Below, piece by piece: positions 53,049 through 63,077 of a stretch of DNA of 64,000 nt; the first letter of the stretch is position 1, and each line of letters begins with the position of its first letter. The translations under genes were made by a program, and so were the position numbers. The DNA is from Bacillota bacterium. Lineage in GTDB: Bacteria; Actinomycetota; Aquicultoria; Aquicultorales; Aquicultoraceae. The notes beneath the pieces are model-generated. The model had not been told where the DNA came from. It saw nothing but the letters and a program-made list of their open reading frames with translations, and searched no databases. The stretch spans positions 1-64,000 of the forward strand of contig JAIMBH010000014.1 in NCBI GenBank assembly GCA_023511485.1, read 5' to 3'.

Positions 53049-55943
53049 TCAAGGAATACCGAGGGTTACCACATTTGATGCCTCGCTTTCGTTACCTGCT
53101 ACATCAATTGCAGTTACATAGTATGAATAGTTTTCACCCGGCTGGTTTATATCGTCCTTAAACTGAACTGAGATTACCGGATAGCCGTTCAGTTGTTTCG
53201 TTACCCCATTACTATCTACTCTATAGATATTATATCCTGCAAGGTCCTTCTCCTTGTTCGGACTCCAGACAAGATGTATGGTTTTGTCACTTAGGTTGTA
53301 TTTCAGCCCTTCTGGGGGTTCCGGTGCCTTACCATCATCTTGCAGATTGGGGCTATTCGGCATATTCAACACTTTGATATCAATAGTATCGGTTGCCGTG
53401 TTGCCCGCCTCATCGGTTACTGTAAGCGTTGCTGTATATTTTCCCTTTTTGTTATAGGTATGGCTAATTATTGGACCAGCTGCGGTTTCAGTCATACCAT
53501 CGCCAAAATCCCAGTAATAGCCAAACCAATCGACATTTTTAGAGCCAGAAGCATCAAAGACCACTTCAATGCCTTCACGAACCTTTTTGTCTTCTCCAGC
53601 ATCGGCAATCGGCATAACGTTATCCACAATTAAAGTCACCCCCTCTTGACCTGAGGCAGACTCCGAGTCAAACGCCATGCTTGCAAAATAGTAATATCCA
53701 TCGGGAATACCCAGTGTATCCCAGGTGTAATTTATCGTCGACATGGATGTGCTCGTAGTATCGGCGGTCTTTACAAGATTGCCATTTAAGTAGAGCTCAA
53801 AATCGGTGATCTCTTTATCGTCTTTGGCCTGGGCTGCAATAGAAGTTATGCCTCTAACAACCTGCCCATCCTGCGGAGAACCGATGGTTACTTCCGGCGG
53901 AGTCTCAGCAATACCTGAGACGTCAAGTTTTACTTCTTCACCACCTTGCGGAATATCGACCCCCTCCATGTATATCTTCCAATCACCCGGCATCGGATTA
54001 TCTATACGATAGAGCTCATAAGTTGGCCCTTTTATGTGAGAGACATCCGGGTCGTCTGTGTTGCAATCTATTACCGCACCATCCGGAGATACTAGCGTTA
54101 AGGCAACATCGCTTCCTGTCCAACGGGTGTTAAACGTGGCCTGCAGGTTATTTGAAGATATGTAAACAATCTTCTCAATTTTTTGTCCTTTCTGGATACT
54201 GGCACTCATCTTAGAGATGGAAACCCCACCTTGCAGAACCTGCGATAAATCGAAATAAATCTCGCTTATTCCACCTGGGGTGTAAGTGCTAAAATACCGG
54301 CCTCCAGTTTGCAAGGCTATACTGTTGAGAAGACCTGGATTGGTATCCGTGCCCAGACCAATAGTAAAAACAGCCCACCCTCTGTTTTTAAAAAGCACTT
54401 CGGGGTTAGTGTAGACCCCAACGTTATGTGAACCATCAGTTAGTAGGATAGCTGACTTCTTGTTGCTAGAGCCATCCTTTAGTAATTCATTGAACGCAAC
54501 TTTTAGCGCGGCATCGATATTTGTCGAGCCTGAAGCACCAATCCTATCCACAGCAGCCTTTAACACTTGTCTGTCTGCATTGGTTTTTATCTCTCTTAAT
54601 CCTGCAAGCGTATAAGCGCTTGTATCAAAACCAATAACAGCGATCCTATCCCCTGGCCGAGCAAGATCGATAAAATATTTTGCTGCCTCTTTTCGTAAAC
54701 CATTTTGGTCATTCCAGTCCATACTGCCGCTGCTGTCTATGATCAAGGCTACCGATATATTGCTACCTGAGAACGCAGGCTGTGTCCCAGACGGTTTAAT
54801 AAATATTGGGTTGGTATATGCCATCTTACCTTTATCGGTCTCAATTTTAGCAAGAATATAGCCTTTACCCTTTACTTCGTAATCAAGACTCATGCTTCCA
54901 GTTAGCCCGCTAATTGGATAAACGGTACCTGCACCCGTTAAGTCTCTTGTCTGATCATATATCCTGATTCTGGTCGGATTGCCGTACGCAGAAGCAGAAC
55001 TCCAGGAAACATTCACTTTAAGTTTGCTCCCAATGGCAACGTTTTTAATAGAATCGCCCGGATATTTACCGCTAACATTAAAGTGTAGAGAAGGGCCATT
55101 TGAGGCTACTGCGCGACCATTTTTCAGCGCGTTTAGAATCTCTGACTCAGAGTTATTATTAGCAATAATGGACGTATAGGAAGAGGCCATAAAGGGTGGG
55201 ATTAATCTCTGCCATACATTATGAGTATCGCTGTTGCCCACAACCCAAAAAGGCCTCTGCTGTCTTAAAAATCCCTGCCATTTCTTCAAGGCGGCATTGC
55301 CTTGAAATTTACCGGCGCTAAAAAGCTCCATCCCTTTTACTACATCTAGATTATTAGTTACACTACTCCAAACCTGCCAGGTATCGCACGGCAATATGCT
55401 GGTGTAAGGGTGTGCAATAAAACCGAATCCTTTCTGGCTTCTTATATCAGGAAATATTTCATAAGCTGTTCTGCGATATTGTGGAGTCGATCCTTTTGCC
55501 TGCGTGCTGGCTATTGATCTGTTAAAAACCTGGATTGGCTCATTGATATTGTAAGTAAGAAAATGGCCCCTGGTTTTCAGATCCTTTCCGTTACCAACCG
55601 TTACCTCTTCCCCTAAAAGAACAGGAGTGCCCCAATTTTTCCCAGTTTCCTGCTGCAAAATAGACCACTCGGGTATGGTTAGCTCGTCCTTAAACAACTT
55701 ATTATTTAAAACAAGGTCACTATGATCTGTAACCGAAAACCAGTTTAGGTTTTTTTTGGTTGCCACATTGACCCATCGGTCAATCGTCGCACCGGTAGTG
55801 AGTGCTACCTCACCGGATAAATAAGTATGCACGTGTCCGTCGCCGGCATAATAGCTTGCAGCAAAAGCTGATGAGGTTAAAAGAGATAAAACAATCCCCA
55901 GAGCAAGTATTTGTCGTAATACTTGCCAACATTCCTTAAACAT
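53049..55943 (-). CDS. Secreted PHP-hydrolase / vWA / PKD multidomain protein
   Basis: A 964-residue exported protein. Signal peptide (residues 1-29, cut after FAA). PHP-type metallohydrolase domain of the CehA/McbA kind with GDGHVHT (34-40), VTDHSDL (71-77), AHPYTS and GNSDTHN. A von Willebrand A domain (about 395-590) with the MIDAS DSSGSMDWND. Then an Ig-like pair (about 670-775), a PKD domain (about 776-860, YWDFGDG) and an FN3-like domain (about 870-964). The hydrolase is likely a surface phospho-ester or organophosphate-type enzyme tied to adhesion modules. Start has GGAGGGG. Single gene. Confidence 0.88.
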   Translation of the reverse strand: MFKECWQVLRQILALGIVLSLLTSSAFAASYYAGDGHVHTYLSGEVALTTGATIDRWVNVATKKNLNWFSVTDHSDLVLNNKLFKDELTIPEWSILQQETGKNWGTPVLLGEEVTVGNGKDLKTRGHFLTYNINEPIQVFNRSIASTQAKGSTPQYRRTAYEIFPDIRSQKGFGFIAHPYTSILPCDTWQVWSSVTNNLDVVKGMELFSAGKFQGNAALKKWQGFLRQQRPFWVVGNSDTHNVWQRLIPPFMASSYTSIIANNNSESEILNALKNGRAVASNGPSLHFNVSGKYPGDSIKNVAIGSKLKVNVSWSSASAYGNPTRIRIYDQTRDLTGAGTVYPISGLTGSMSLDYEVKGKGYILAKIETDKGKMAYTNPIFIKPSGTQPAFSGSNISVALIIDSSGSMDWNDQNGLRKEAAKYFIDLARPGDRIAVIGFDTSAYTLAGLREIKTNADRQVLKAAVDRIGASGSTNIDAALKVAFNELLKDGSSNKKSAILLTDGSHNVGVYTNPEVLFKNRGWAVFTIGLGTDTNPGLLNSIALQTGGRYFSTYTPGGISEIYFDLSQVLQGGVSISKMSASIQKGQKIEKIVYISSNNLQATFNTRWTGSDVALTLVSPDGAVIDCNTDDPDVSHIKGPTYELYRIDNPMPGDWKIYMEGVDIPQGGEEVKLDVSGIAETPPEVTIGSPQDGQVVRGITSIAAQAKDDKEITDFELYLNGNLVKTADTTSTSMSTINYTWDTLGIPDGYYYFASMAFDSESASGQEGVTLIVDNVMPIADAGEDKKVREGIEVVFDASGSKNVDWFGYYWDFGDGMTETAAGPIISHTYNKKGKYTATLTVTDEAGNTATDTIDIKVLNMPNSPNLQDDGKAPEPPEGLKYNLSDKTIHLVWSPNKEKDLAGYNIYRVDSNGVTKQLNGYPVISVQFKDDINQPGENYSYYVTAIDVAGNESEASNVVTLGIP

Positions 55944-55966
55944 TGGCGCCCCTCCATTATTTAAAT

Positions 55967-56455
55967 TTATTTTCTTATCATTGCTCGCAATCTATCCAAT
56001 AGATAGCCAATAAACAACCCCAAAAGGCCCCAGCCTAGCCAGGAAAACGTAACAACAATAAAGTAGAATATAGCAGGTGTTGGAATAAACGGTTGAAAAG
56101 GTATAGATATTAAGCTCCCGGGTAAATAATAAGTTAAAAATATCCTAGCAACGTCAGTATCGCCTTGTACAGGCCCATCAATCAGCGACAGGATAAGTAC
56201 TAGCGCAACCATAATAGCACCGGCATAAACAGCAATAACCCTCTCTCTCCTATAAAACCATCGCAGCAATAGAGAAAATATCATCCCGACAACCGCTGAG
56301 CCTAATCCGAGTAAAAAAATAGAAACGGGAGTTAATATCTTATCATTGGGTGGATTTGTATATGGCCCCGAGAAAGGCCCCAGAGCAAATATTACTATCC
56401 CATAGATGAACATCAAAATGAAGCCAACCGTTGCCCATTTTAGTCGCTCGCTCAT
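55967..56455 (-). CDS. Four-helix membrane protein
   Basis: A 162-residue protein with four hydrophobic helices (about 7-28, 44-65, 76-95, 130-155). No family recognised. Start ATG 56455 with AGGAG 5 bases before. It is just upstream (minus strand) of the PHP/vWA gene and could be co-transcribed, being 23 bases apart. Confidence 0.65.
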   Translation of the reverse strand: MSERLKWATVGFILMFIYGIVIFALGPFSGPYTNPPNDKILTPVSIFLLGLGSAVVGMIFSLLLRWFYRRERVIAVYAGAIMVALVLILSLIDGPVQGDTDVARIFLTYYLPGSLISIPFQPFIPTPAIFYFIVVTFSWLGWGLLGLFIGYLLDRLRAMIRK

Positions 56456-56602
56456 TACTACTCCTATTGCTTTGAATGCCACATTTGGCTTAATTGCTTT
56501 ACTAGCGTTTTATATCAATACGATAAATTAGCAACCTAGTTATCATGTTACTACTAAACGCTATTTAGTCAATAGCTCATTTGTACATTTATATATTTTC
56601 TC

Positions 56603-56640
56603 AAAAAAAAGAAAGGGCCAATTTTCAGACCCTTTCTTTC
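56603..56640 (-). terminator. Rho-independent terminator
   Basis: AAAGAAAGGG and CCCTTTCTTT form a stem followed on the minus strand by a T-run. It ends the lipoprotein transcript. Confidence 0.85.
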
Positions 56641-56666
56641 AACCATAGGATATGTTTTTAACACGG

Positions 56667-57404
56667 CTATTGCTTAGGTAGATTGGGAAGCTGCTTTTGA
56701 AATTCGCTTAAGTCAGTGACTTCCATACCAGCTGGAATCTCAAACATCTCTGCCGGCTGCTTTCCCACCTTTAGATTCTTGTAATCTATGGCCATCTTGC
56801 TGCCGTCTGGCAAAGAGGCTTCTATACGAACAGGTAAGCCATTGTCCTCGGTAATCCACATCTTTGTGTTGATTTTGCCAGTTTCGTCGTTGGATACCTG
56901 TATGGAAATTACCCTGCACTTAATACCGTTATAGGTGGTAGTTTCCAGAGACTTGGCTGTTTTAATATCAATATTTTCTAGATAATCGGTCGGCTTATCC
57001 GGTAAACTACTGGTTTCACCCATAGGTATTTTCATCGCCTTCTTATTTTCTTCATCGATCATATAGGCAACGTTTTTCTCACCATCGACTATAACAGTTG
57101 ATTTTTGACCGAGGAATGTACCCTCGGTTCTCATTTTCTTGCCTGTCATCCAAACCTTGCCTTCCATCTTCTGCCCCACAGCATCAACCACATACTCATA
57201 ATACATACCATCAATTTTTTGACCCTTTGAGATTAGATCTCCAAGTGCCAGATCTTTTTTAACTGATGAACCCTTCTTGATCGCTCCATCTTTTTCGTTA
57301 CCTGCCTCTGTTGAGCCGCCCCCTGATTTTCCAGCACATCCTGAGATAGCTAAACTTAAGGCTACAAAAATTGCTACTGTTAATACCGCTAGTCGCTTCT
57401 TCAT
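56667..57404 (-). CDS. Lipoprotein, LolA-like fold
   Basis: A 245-residue lipoprotein with signal peptide and lipobox LAISGC (Cys23). A linker rich in Gly, Lys and Ser follows. The main domain repeats beta strands with 'GKVWMTGKKMRTEG' and 'MWITEDNGLPVRIE', typical of outer-surface LolA/LppX/DUF4412-like proteins. A likely cell-surface lipid or ligand binder. Start has GGGGGGAAA. A terminator follows. Confidence 0.82.
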   Translation of the reverse strand: MKKRLAVLTVAIFVALSLAISGCAGKSGGGSTEAGNEKDGAIKKGSSVKKDLALGDLISKGQKIDGMYYEYVVDAVGQKMEGKVWMTGKKMRTEGTFLGQKSTVIVDGEKNVAYMIDEENKKAMKIPMGETSSLPDKPTDYLENIDIKTAKSLETTTYNGIKCRVISIQVSNDETGKINTKMWITEDNGLPVRIEASLPDGSKMAIDYKNLKVGKQPAEMFEIPAGMEVTDLSEFQKQLPNLPKQ

Positions 57405-57458
57405 TTTCCCCCCAGATGATAGATTTGGCCTGATTTACTTAAAATACGGTGTCCCATA

Positions 57459-57534
57459 AAAAGGTTGCCTATTAATTATATACTAGCCGTTTGGCATATG
57501 TTATAAGAAAAATGGACTCTAAGGCAACCTTTTT
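57459..57534. repeat. 13-bp inverted repeat with 50-base loop
   Basis: AAAAAGGTTGCCT (57459-57471) and AGGCAACCTTTTT (57522-57534). Located between the lipoprotein and helicase genes. Both arms carry A/T tails, so it might be a weak bidirectional terminator, or a repeat. Confidence 0.5.
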
Positions 57535-57647
57535 GTATTCGCACAGCTTAAGGTTATAACAAAAGAGTTAAAAACTAGCTTCAGACCGTCTGTAAGCCTT
57601 TCCTTCTTTGCCGGCGGCATTGAACTTAAAAATCGGCCCCGCCCTTG

Positions 57648-59753
57648 CTATCTCTTCTCAAGTGGAGCATAGCTTAAAAGAAGCGTCTTTTCGCCCTCCG
57701 TAACAAAGAAAACAGTTACCTGATCCTCGCCTTTGACGCCAGTTATGCGGCCTTCGCCGAACTTTTTATGGTGGACGTTATCTCCAATAGAAAAAATACC
57801 AACCTGAGACGGCGGCTTTGCCTTGACATCTACCTTTTGGTCGGCATTCTTTATAAGCTCTGGTGGTATCTCATGCAAAAAGCGAGATGGTGAGTTGTAG
57901 TTCACGCCACCCCAGAGATTTCTTGACCAGGCATAGCAGAGGTAAAGTTTCTGCATAGCGCGAGTTATACCGACATAAAAGAGGCGTCTCTCCTCTTCCA
58001 GCTCGTCTGTCTCTGTCATTGCACGAATGTGCGGGAAGATGCCTTCTTCTAACCCAACAATAAAAACGATGTTAAATTCAAGCCCTTTCGCGTTATGGAC
58101 TGTCATCAGGGTAACAGCGTTATTATCGTCATCGTAATTATCAATATCTGTGATGAGAGATATCTCCTCTAAGAACTCGTCAAGCCCGCAAGAATTGCGG
58201 TTTTCTTCGAATTCCCTGATTACCCCCAAGAACTCTTTTACATTTTCCGCACGGTTCTCGGCCTCAATTGTGCCCTCGTTTTCAAAAGCAGATAGATACC
58301 CTGTCCAGTCAAGCAGGGCTCTTGTGAGCCCCTCAATCGTTTCTTTTTCTCTTATCGCTTGAAGTTCATCCATTAGGGCGAGAAACTTCTTAACATTTTT
58401 CTGTGCGCCGGTTGATAGAGTATGGATTTCGTCGACGTTGTTTAGGGCCTGGTAAAAGCTTATGTTGTTCTTTAACGCATAGGCATCTACTTTTGCAACA
58501 GTGGTATCGCCGATTCCCCTTTTAGGCACATTTATTATCCTTTTTAAGCTTACAGTATCATTTGGATTTGAAAGTACACGCAGATATGCAAGGACATCCT
58601 TTATCTCTGCACGATCATAGAACTTAAGCCCTCCCACTATTTTATAAGGCACACCGTAGCGAAGGAAAATCTCCTCCAGAACGCGGGACTGGGCATTGGT
58701 GCGGTAAAAGACGGCTATCTCTTTATACTGTACCCTATCCTTTACCATCTGCTCGATCTCATTTGCGACAAACGCTGCCTCTTCGTGCGCGTTTTCTCCT
58801 TGATAGCATACAATCGGCTCGCCTTCATCGTTTTCCGTCCAGAGGTGCTTCGGCTTGCGGGCACGGTTGTTTTGCATCACGCTGTTTGCCGCCTGCAGGA
58901 TAGTCCTAGTTGAGCGGTAGTTCTGCTCTAACTTAATAACCCGGCAATCCGGATAATCACGCTCAAATTCAAGAATGTTTCGGATATCTGCCCCACGAAA
59001 TCTATAGATTGACTGAAAATCGTCTCCTACGACACAGAGGTTGCGGTACTTGTTTGCAAGCAATCTTACCAACTCATATTGGGCAAGGTTGGTATCCTGG
59101 TACTCATCGATCAATATATGCCTGAATTTCTCCTGGTATGCATCAAGAACCGATGGAAATGCCTGGAATAAGTTTACGGTAACCATAATCAAATCATCAA
59201 AATCAAGCGCGTTGCTCTGGTATAGCCTTTCCTGGTATAGCTTGTAGACCTCAGCAATCGTCTGCTCAAGATAAGTTGTCGAGCGTGCGGCATAAGTCTC
59301 GGCATCTATTAACTCATTTTTTGCATTGGATATTGCGACTGCTATCTTGTTTGCCGGGTAACGTTTGCTGTCAAGATTTAAATCCCGAAGACAGTAGGTT
59401 AGCAACCTTTTGGAGTCATTGCTGTCATAGACGACAAAGCTCTTGCTATAGCCGAGACGATCGATCTCTTGGCGCAATATCCTTGCACAGGCGGAGTGAA
59501 AGGTGCTTATCCACATTGCCCGGCTAACCCGACCAACCAGATGTGCAATTCGCTCCTTCATCTCATTTGCAGCTTTGTTTGTAAATGTAATCGCCAGTAT
59601 ATTAAGTGGATTTACGCCTTTCTCTTTAATAAGATAAGCAATTCTGTGGGTTAATATCCTAGTTTTTCCGCTCCCCGCGCCAGCTAAGATAAGCAAAGGT
59701 CCTTCACTGTGCGTTACTGCTTCGAGCTGAACCTGGTTTAAGTTATCTAGCAT
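57648..59753 (-). CDS. pcrA: UvrD/PcrA-type superfamily 1 DNA helicase
   Basis: A 701-residue SF1A 3'-5' helicase of the UvrD/PcrA/Rep group. Motifs: Q-motif LDNLNQVQLEAV; Walker A AGAGSGKT; Walker B region IDEYQDTN; FRGADIRNILEF; motif VI ITRAMQKLYL. C-terminal Tudor-like stretch GDNVHHKKFGEGRITGV is that of PcrA. Role in DNA repair, replication or rolling-circle replication. Start ATG has GAGG at 8 bases. Confidence 0.93.
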   Translation of the reverse strand: MLDNLNQVQLEAVTHSEGPLLILAGAGSGKTRILTHRIAYLIKEKGVNPLNILAITFTNKAANEMKERIAHLVGRVSRAMWISTFHSACARILRQEIDRLGYSKSFVVYDSNDSKRLLTYCLRDLNLDSKRYPANKIAVAISNAKNELIDAETYAARSTTYLEQTIAEVYKLYQERLYQSNALDFDDLIMVTVNLFQAFPSVLDAYQEKFRHILIDEYQDTNLAQYELVRLLANKYRNLCVVGDDFQSIYRFRGADIRNILEFERDYPDCRVIKLEQNYRSTRTILQAANSVMQNNRARKPKHLWTENDEGEPIVCYQGENAHEEAAFVANEIEQMVKDRVQYKEIAVFYRTNAQSRVLEEIFLRYGVPYKIVGGLKFYDRAEIKDVLAYLRVLSNPNDTVSLKRIINVPKRGIGDTTVAKVDAYALKNNISFYQALNNVDEIHTLSTGAQKNVKKFLALMDELQAIREKETIEGLTRALLDWTGYLSAFENEGTIEAENRAENVKEFLGVIREFEENRNSCGLDEFLEEISLITDIDNYDDDNNAVTLMTVHNAKGLEFNIVFIVGLEEGIFPHIRAMTETDELEEERRLFYVGITRAMQKLYLCYAWSRNLWGGVNYNSPSRFLHEIPPELIKNADQKVDVKAKPPSQVGIFSIGDNVHHKKFGEGRITGVKGEDQVTVFFVTEGEKTLLLSYAPLEKR

Positions 59754-59858
59754 TCTTGAAACCTCTTGCTATGTTTTTGACCGTATGCTCTGTTATTTAT
59801 AGATCATTTTATCTTTTCTTGCAATTGCGCCTAGATTCTTAATTTAAAGCTTCTTCGC

Positions 59859-61781
59859 TTAATTGACAAATTTTCCGGTTTCATCGACCTCATATCCACC
59901 CATTGCAAGAACTCGCTGTTTAAATTCATCAGAGCGAATAACCTGCAGCATAAGCTGAATCTTTTCGTCCTCCAAATACTCGCTGGGAATTACTAGGTCA
60001 TACCTCTCTTTTGCAATGGGAATAAAGTCTAGTGAGAGGGCTTTAGCAGCAGCAAGAATCCCGAGGCCAACATCGGCAGCCCCAGAGGCAACAGCCATTG
60101 CCACATTCATGTGTGTGTACTCTTCGTTGTAGTAACCAGCAATGGTATCAGCAGGTATACCAGCTTTGCGAAGCTCGTAGTCAAAAAGAATACGTGTACC
60201 GGAACCGGCCTGGCGGTTAACAAAGACAATATCTGAACGCTTGAGGTCTTGAATGTTCTGGATGCTTTTTGGATTGCCGGCGGCAACCATAAATCCCTGC
60301 CAGCGGTGCACAAGGGTAACCAGCTTAACTGGAGTAGAGGGCAGGTACCGTTTAATAAACGACTCGTTATAGCCTCCTGTCTCTTCATCTAAGAGATGAG
60401 AGCCTGCAAAATGCGCCGTTTGTTTCCTTAAGGCAATAAGCCCTCCAAGGCTTCCGACGTTGCTGGATGAGATCTGCACTCTGCCGCCAGTTCTTTCTTT
60501 GAGCATGCTGCCAATAAGGTCTATGGTCAGATCATGGGAGCCGATGGCCACAAGCCTGCCGCTAATTGATTCAGGCAAAGAAAGTAATTCTGCCTCAGTC
60601 TCTTCTCCCTCAGATAAACCGCCGACTTCCTGCGGTATACGAATGATCCCATCAGCACGTACGATAGATGAAATAACTCCAGCACCTCCAGCAAGAGGAA
60701 TGGCTACAAGTCTTCCACCTACGTTTCCAATAATAACCCTCACATGCTCCTCAAGTCCCAGTTTAGAAGGTATCTTTCGCCCAACCGCAACAGTAACTTT
60801 TTCCGGCTTAGGGGCTTCAATCCCTTGAAGCATGTACAATAGAGGCCGCACGAATTCCCTGAAGGCTACTGCAGCCGACACAGGATATCCCGGTATACCA
60901 ACAACCGGTCTGCCCTCTACTTCTGCTATTAAGGTTGGCTTGCCCGGCATTACTGTCACGCCATGGACAAGCAAACGGCCCATTTTCTCAAGCAGGGGAG
61001 GTGTGAAATCTTCAGTACCCGCAGAAGAGCCGGCTATTAGCATAATTAGATCGTATTGCTTTGCCAAAGCTTCTTTCAAAGCTTTTTTGAGCTCACTCTC
61101 AATATCTTTAACCGGCTCATGGATTCTCACACTTGCGCCGCACTCTTCAGACATTGAAGCCAGCATCTGCCCGTCAACCTCAAGGATTGCACCCTTGGGT
61201 AATGATTCAGGTGCTTCCTCAGGAACAACTATCTCGCTTCCTGTTGGGATAATAAGAACGCTCGGCTTACGCATGACTTTAACCGTGTAGATGCCAGCAG
61301 CAAGCATTGCAGCCTGGTCAAAAGCGCGAATACGGTGTCGGGCCGGCAGGATGATTTCTCCCTTAACCATATCTTCTCCAGCTTTACGCACATTTCGCCA
61401 TGGGTAAACTGCTTCTCGAATTTTCCAGCCCTCTTCTGTCTCCTCGACCTTTTCGATCATGACCACAGCATCTAAGCCTTCCGGCATGGGATCGCCCGTG
61501 TCAATCATGACAGTATGGCCACCCTTTGGAAGAATGATTGGCTTTTCAGGCAGAGCTCCAAACGTCTCAGAAGCTTTAACGGCAATACCATCCATAGCGG
61601 CAGCATGGTAGGCCGGAACGGACTCTCGCGCAACTACAGGTTCTGCCAATATGCGCCCCAGGGATTCTCGCACAGGCACTTGTTCTGTCCCAACACGAAT
61701 ATCCTTAAAGGCTTCGATAACAATCTGCCTGGCCTCGTCTAAAGGTTTTAGCTTGCGATATACTCTCTTCTTTCGCTCCAT
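59859..61781 (-). CDS. MoeA fused to periplasmic-binding-like domain
   Basis: A 640-residue protein: MoeA (molybdopterin molybdotransferase) module (about 1-410) with AAAMDGIAV, GDPMPEGLDAVV, the G-S-E-I-V site and VMPGKPTLIAE. It is followed by a C-terminal PBP-like domain (about 430-640, YLPSTPVKLVTLV ...) often found in anaerobes. The extra domain may sense or bind a ligand of the Mo cofactor. It starts 9 bases after the upstream moeA, so the two are an operon. Both presumably load Mo or W onto molybdopterin. Confidence 0.9.
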   Translation of the reverse strand: MERKKRVYRKLKPLDEARQIVIEAFKDIRVGTEQVPVRESLGRILAEPVVARESVPAYHAAAMDGIAVKASETFGALPEKPIILPKGGHTVMIDTGDPMPEGLDAVVMIEKVEETEEGWKIREAVYPWRNVRKAGEDMVKGEIILPARHRIRAFDQAAMLAAGIYTVKVMRKPSVLIIPTGSEIVVPEEAPESLPKGAILEVDGQMLASMSEECGASVRIHEPVKDIESELKKALKEALAKQYDLIMLIAGSSAGTEDFTPPLLEKMGRLLVHGVTVMPGKPTLIAEVEGRPVVGIPGYPVSAAVAFREFVRPLLYMLQGIEAPKPEKVTVAVGRKIPSKLGLEEHVRVIIGNVGGRLVAIPLAGGAGVISSIVRADGIIRIPQEVGGLSEGEETEAELLSLPESISGRLVAIGSHDLTIDLIGSMLKERTGGRVQISSSNVGSLGGLIALRKQTAHFAGSHLLDEETGGYNESFIKRYLPSTPVKLVTLVHRWQGFMVAAGNPKSIQNIQDLKRSDIVFVNRQAGSGTRILFDYELRKAGIPADTIAGYYNEEYTHMNVAMAVASGAADVGLGILAAAKALSLDFIPIAKERYDLVIPSEYLEDEKIQLMLQVIRSDEFKQRVLAMGGYEVDETGKFVN

Positions 61782-61790
61782 TTTCCCTTC

Positions 61791-63023
61791 TTAAAATAGA
61801 TATACGTCGATAGCTTCTCCATCTGCCATACCTTCAGTGTGAATTGGCACAACGAAGAAACCATCCGCCTTAACAAGAGTAGACATCATACCGGATTTTC
61901 CAAAAACAGGGTAAGCCAATAGCTGGTTATTTCTGCGCATAAGCTTCACCCTAACATAATCCTCACGACCGTGCGGTGAGTGCACTGGCGTAGCAAGTAC
62001 TGCGCTCACTCGCTGCCCCGAAGGTTCCTTAACAAGATTTTCACCTTCTAGATATTTTATAAATGGTAACACAAATACTTGAGCTACAATTAATGCAGAT
62101 ACCGGATGCCCTGGTAGTCCAAAAACAGGTTTCCCGCTCACACCTGCCAGCAATGTCGGCTTTCCTGGGCTTATGGCGATGCCGTGCGCATAAATTTCCG
62201 CTTGGGAAAAGCTGCTTATGACATCAACAATATAATCCCGTTCACCTACAGAGCTGCCACCGGAGATAACGACTACATCTGCCGTATCAAGCGCATTCTT
62301 AAGTGAACCTTTTAAAAGCTTCGGCTCATCCCGAATAATCCCACAAGAAATCGGCGCCGCGCCAACAGTTTCAACCAATGCGCGAATAGCATAGCTATTG
62401 ATATCCCTTATCTGTCCCAAAGATGGTGTTTGCATTACCGGGACGATCTCATCACCCGTCGAAATAATGGCGACTTTAGGTTTCTTAAAGACGGAGATTT
62501 TGACCATGCCAAGTGCCGCTAATATGCCAATGTCTTGCGGTCTAAGCCGCTTGCCTGCCTTCAGTACAACCTCACCCAGAGCAACGTCTCCTGCTCTATC
62601 TAGCACATTGTCGCCTTTTGTTACAGGTCTGGTCACTTCAATTTCCCCATCAGCTACAGGGTTGGTATATTCCACCATAACAACTGCATCTGCTCCCTCG
62701 GGTAGAAAACCCCCTGTAGGAATCTCTGCCGCCTGGCCCTGGGCAATTATCATATCAGGAAGAGACCCCATGGAGACTCGTCCAACAGTTTTAAACAGTG
62801 CTGGCACGGTATCTGAAGCTCCAAATGTATCCACTGCCCGCACTGCATATCCATCCATTGTTGCTCTTGCCCGAGGCGGCAGGTCTTCTTTTGAAACAAC
62901 ATCTAGCCCAAGAACCCGCCCTAGAGAATGTTCCAGGTCTATCCTCTCAAACGCCAATCTCGAAAACCCGGCCATCATATCAAAAACCTGCTGAGGCGTT
63001 ACAACTTTAAAAAATTCAGGCAT
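61791..63023 (-). CDS. moeA: Molybdopterin molybdotransferase MoeA
   Basis: A 410-residue MoeA/gephyrin-E-type protein. ATMDGYAVRAVDTFG, GGFLPEGADAVVMVE, STGDEIVPV, GGSSVGERDYI and SPGKPTLLAGVSGKPVFGLPGHPVS are the expected stretches. Inserts molybdate (or tungstate) into adenylylated molybdopterin. Upstream gene is the TauE/SafE permease; the second MoeA follows. Two MoeA paralogues could serve Mo and W separately. Confidence 0.93.
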   Translation of the reverse strand: MPEFFKVVTPQQVFDMMAGFSRLAFERIDLEHSLGRVLGLDVVSKEDLPPRARATMDGYAVRAVDTFGASDTVPALFKTVGRVSMGSLPDMIIAQGQAAEIPTGGFLPEGADAVVMVEYTNPVADGEIEVTRPVTKGDNVLDRAGDVALGEVVLKAGKRLRPQDIGILAALGMVKISVFKKPKVAIISTGDEIVPVMQTPSLGQIRDINSYAIRALVETVGAAPISCGIIRDEPKLLKGSLKNALDTADVVVISGGSSVGERDYIVDVISSFSQAEIYAHGIAISPGKPTLLAGVSGKPVFGLPGHPVSALIVAQVFVLPFIKYLEGENLVKEPSGQRVSAVLATPVHSPHGREDYVRVKLMRRNNQLLAYPVFGKSGMMSTLVKADGFFVVPIHTEGMADGEAIDVYLF

Positions 63024-63077
63024 AGTTCACCTTCAAATAAAAAATGTGGATGAAGATAGTTTAGCAAATAGCGGTTC

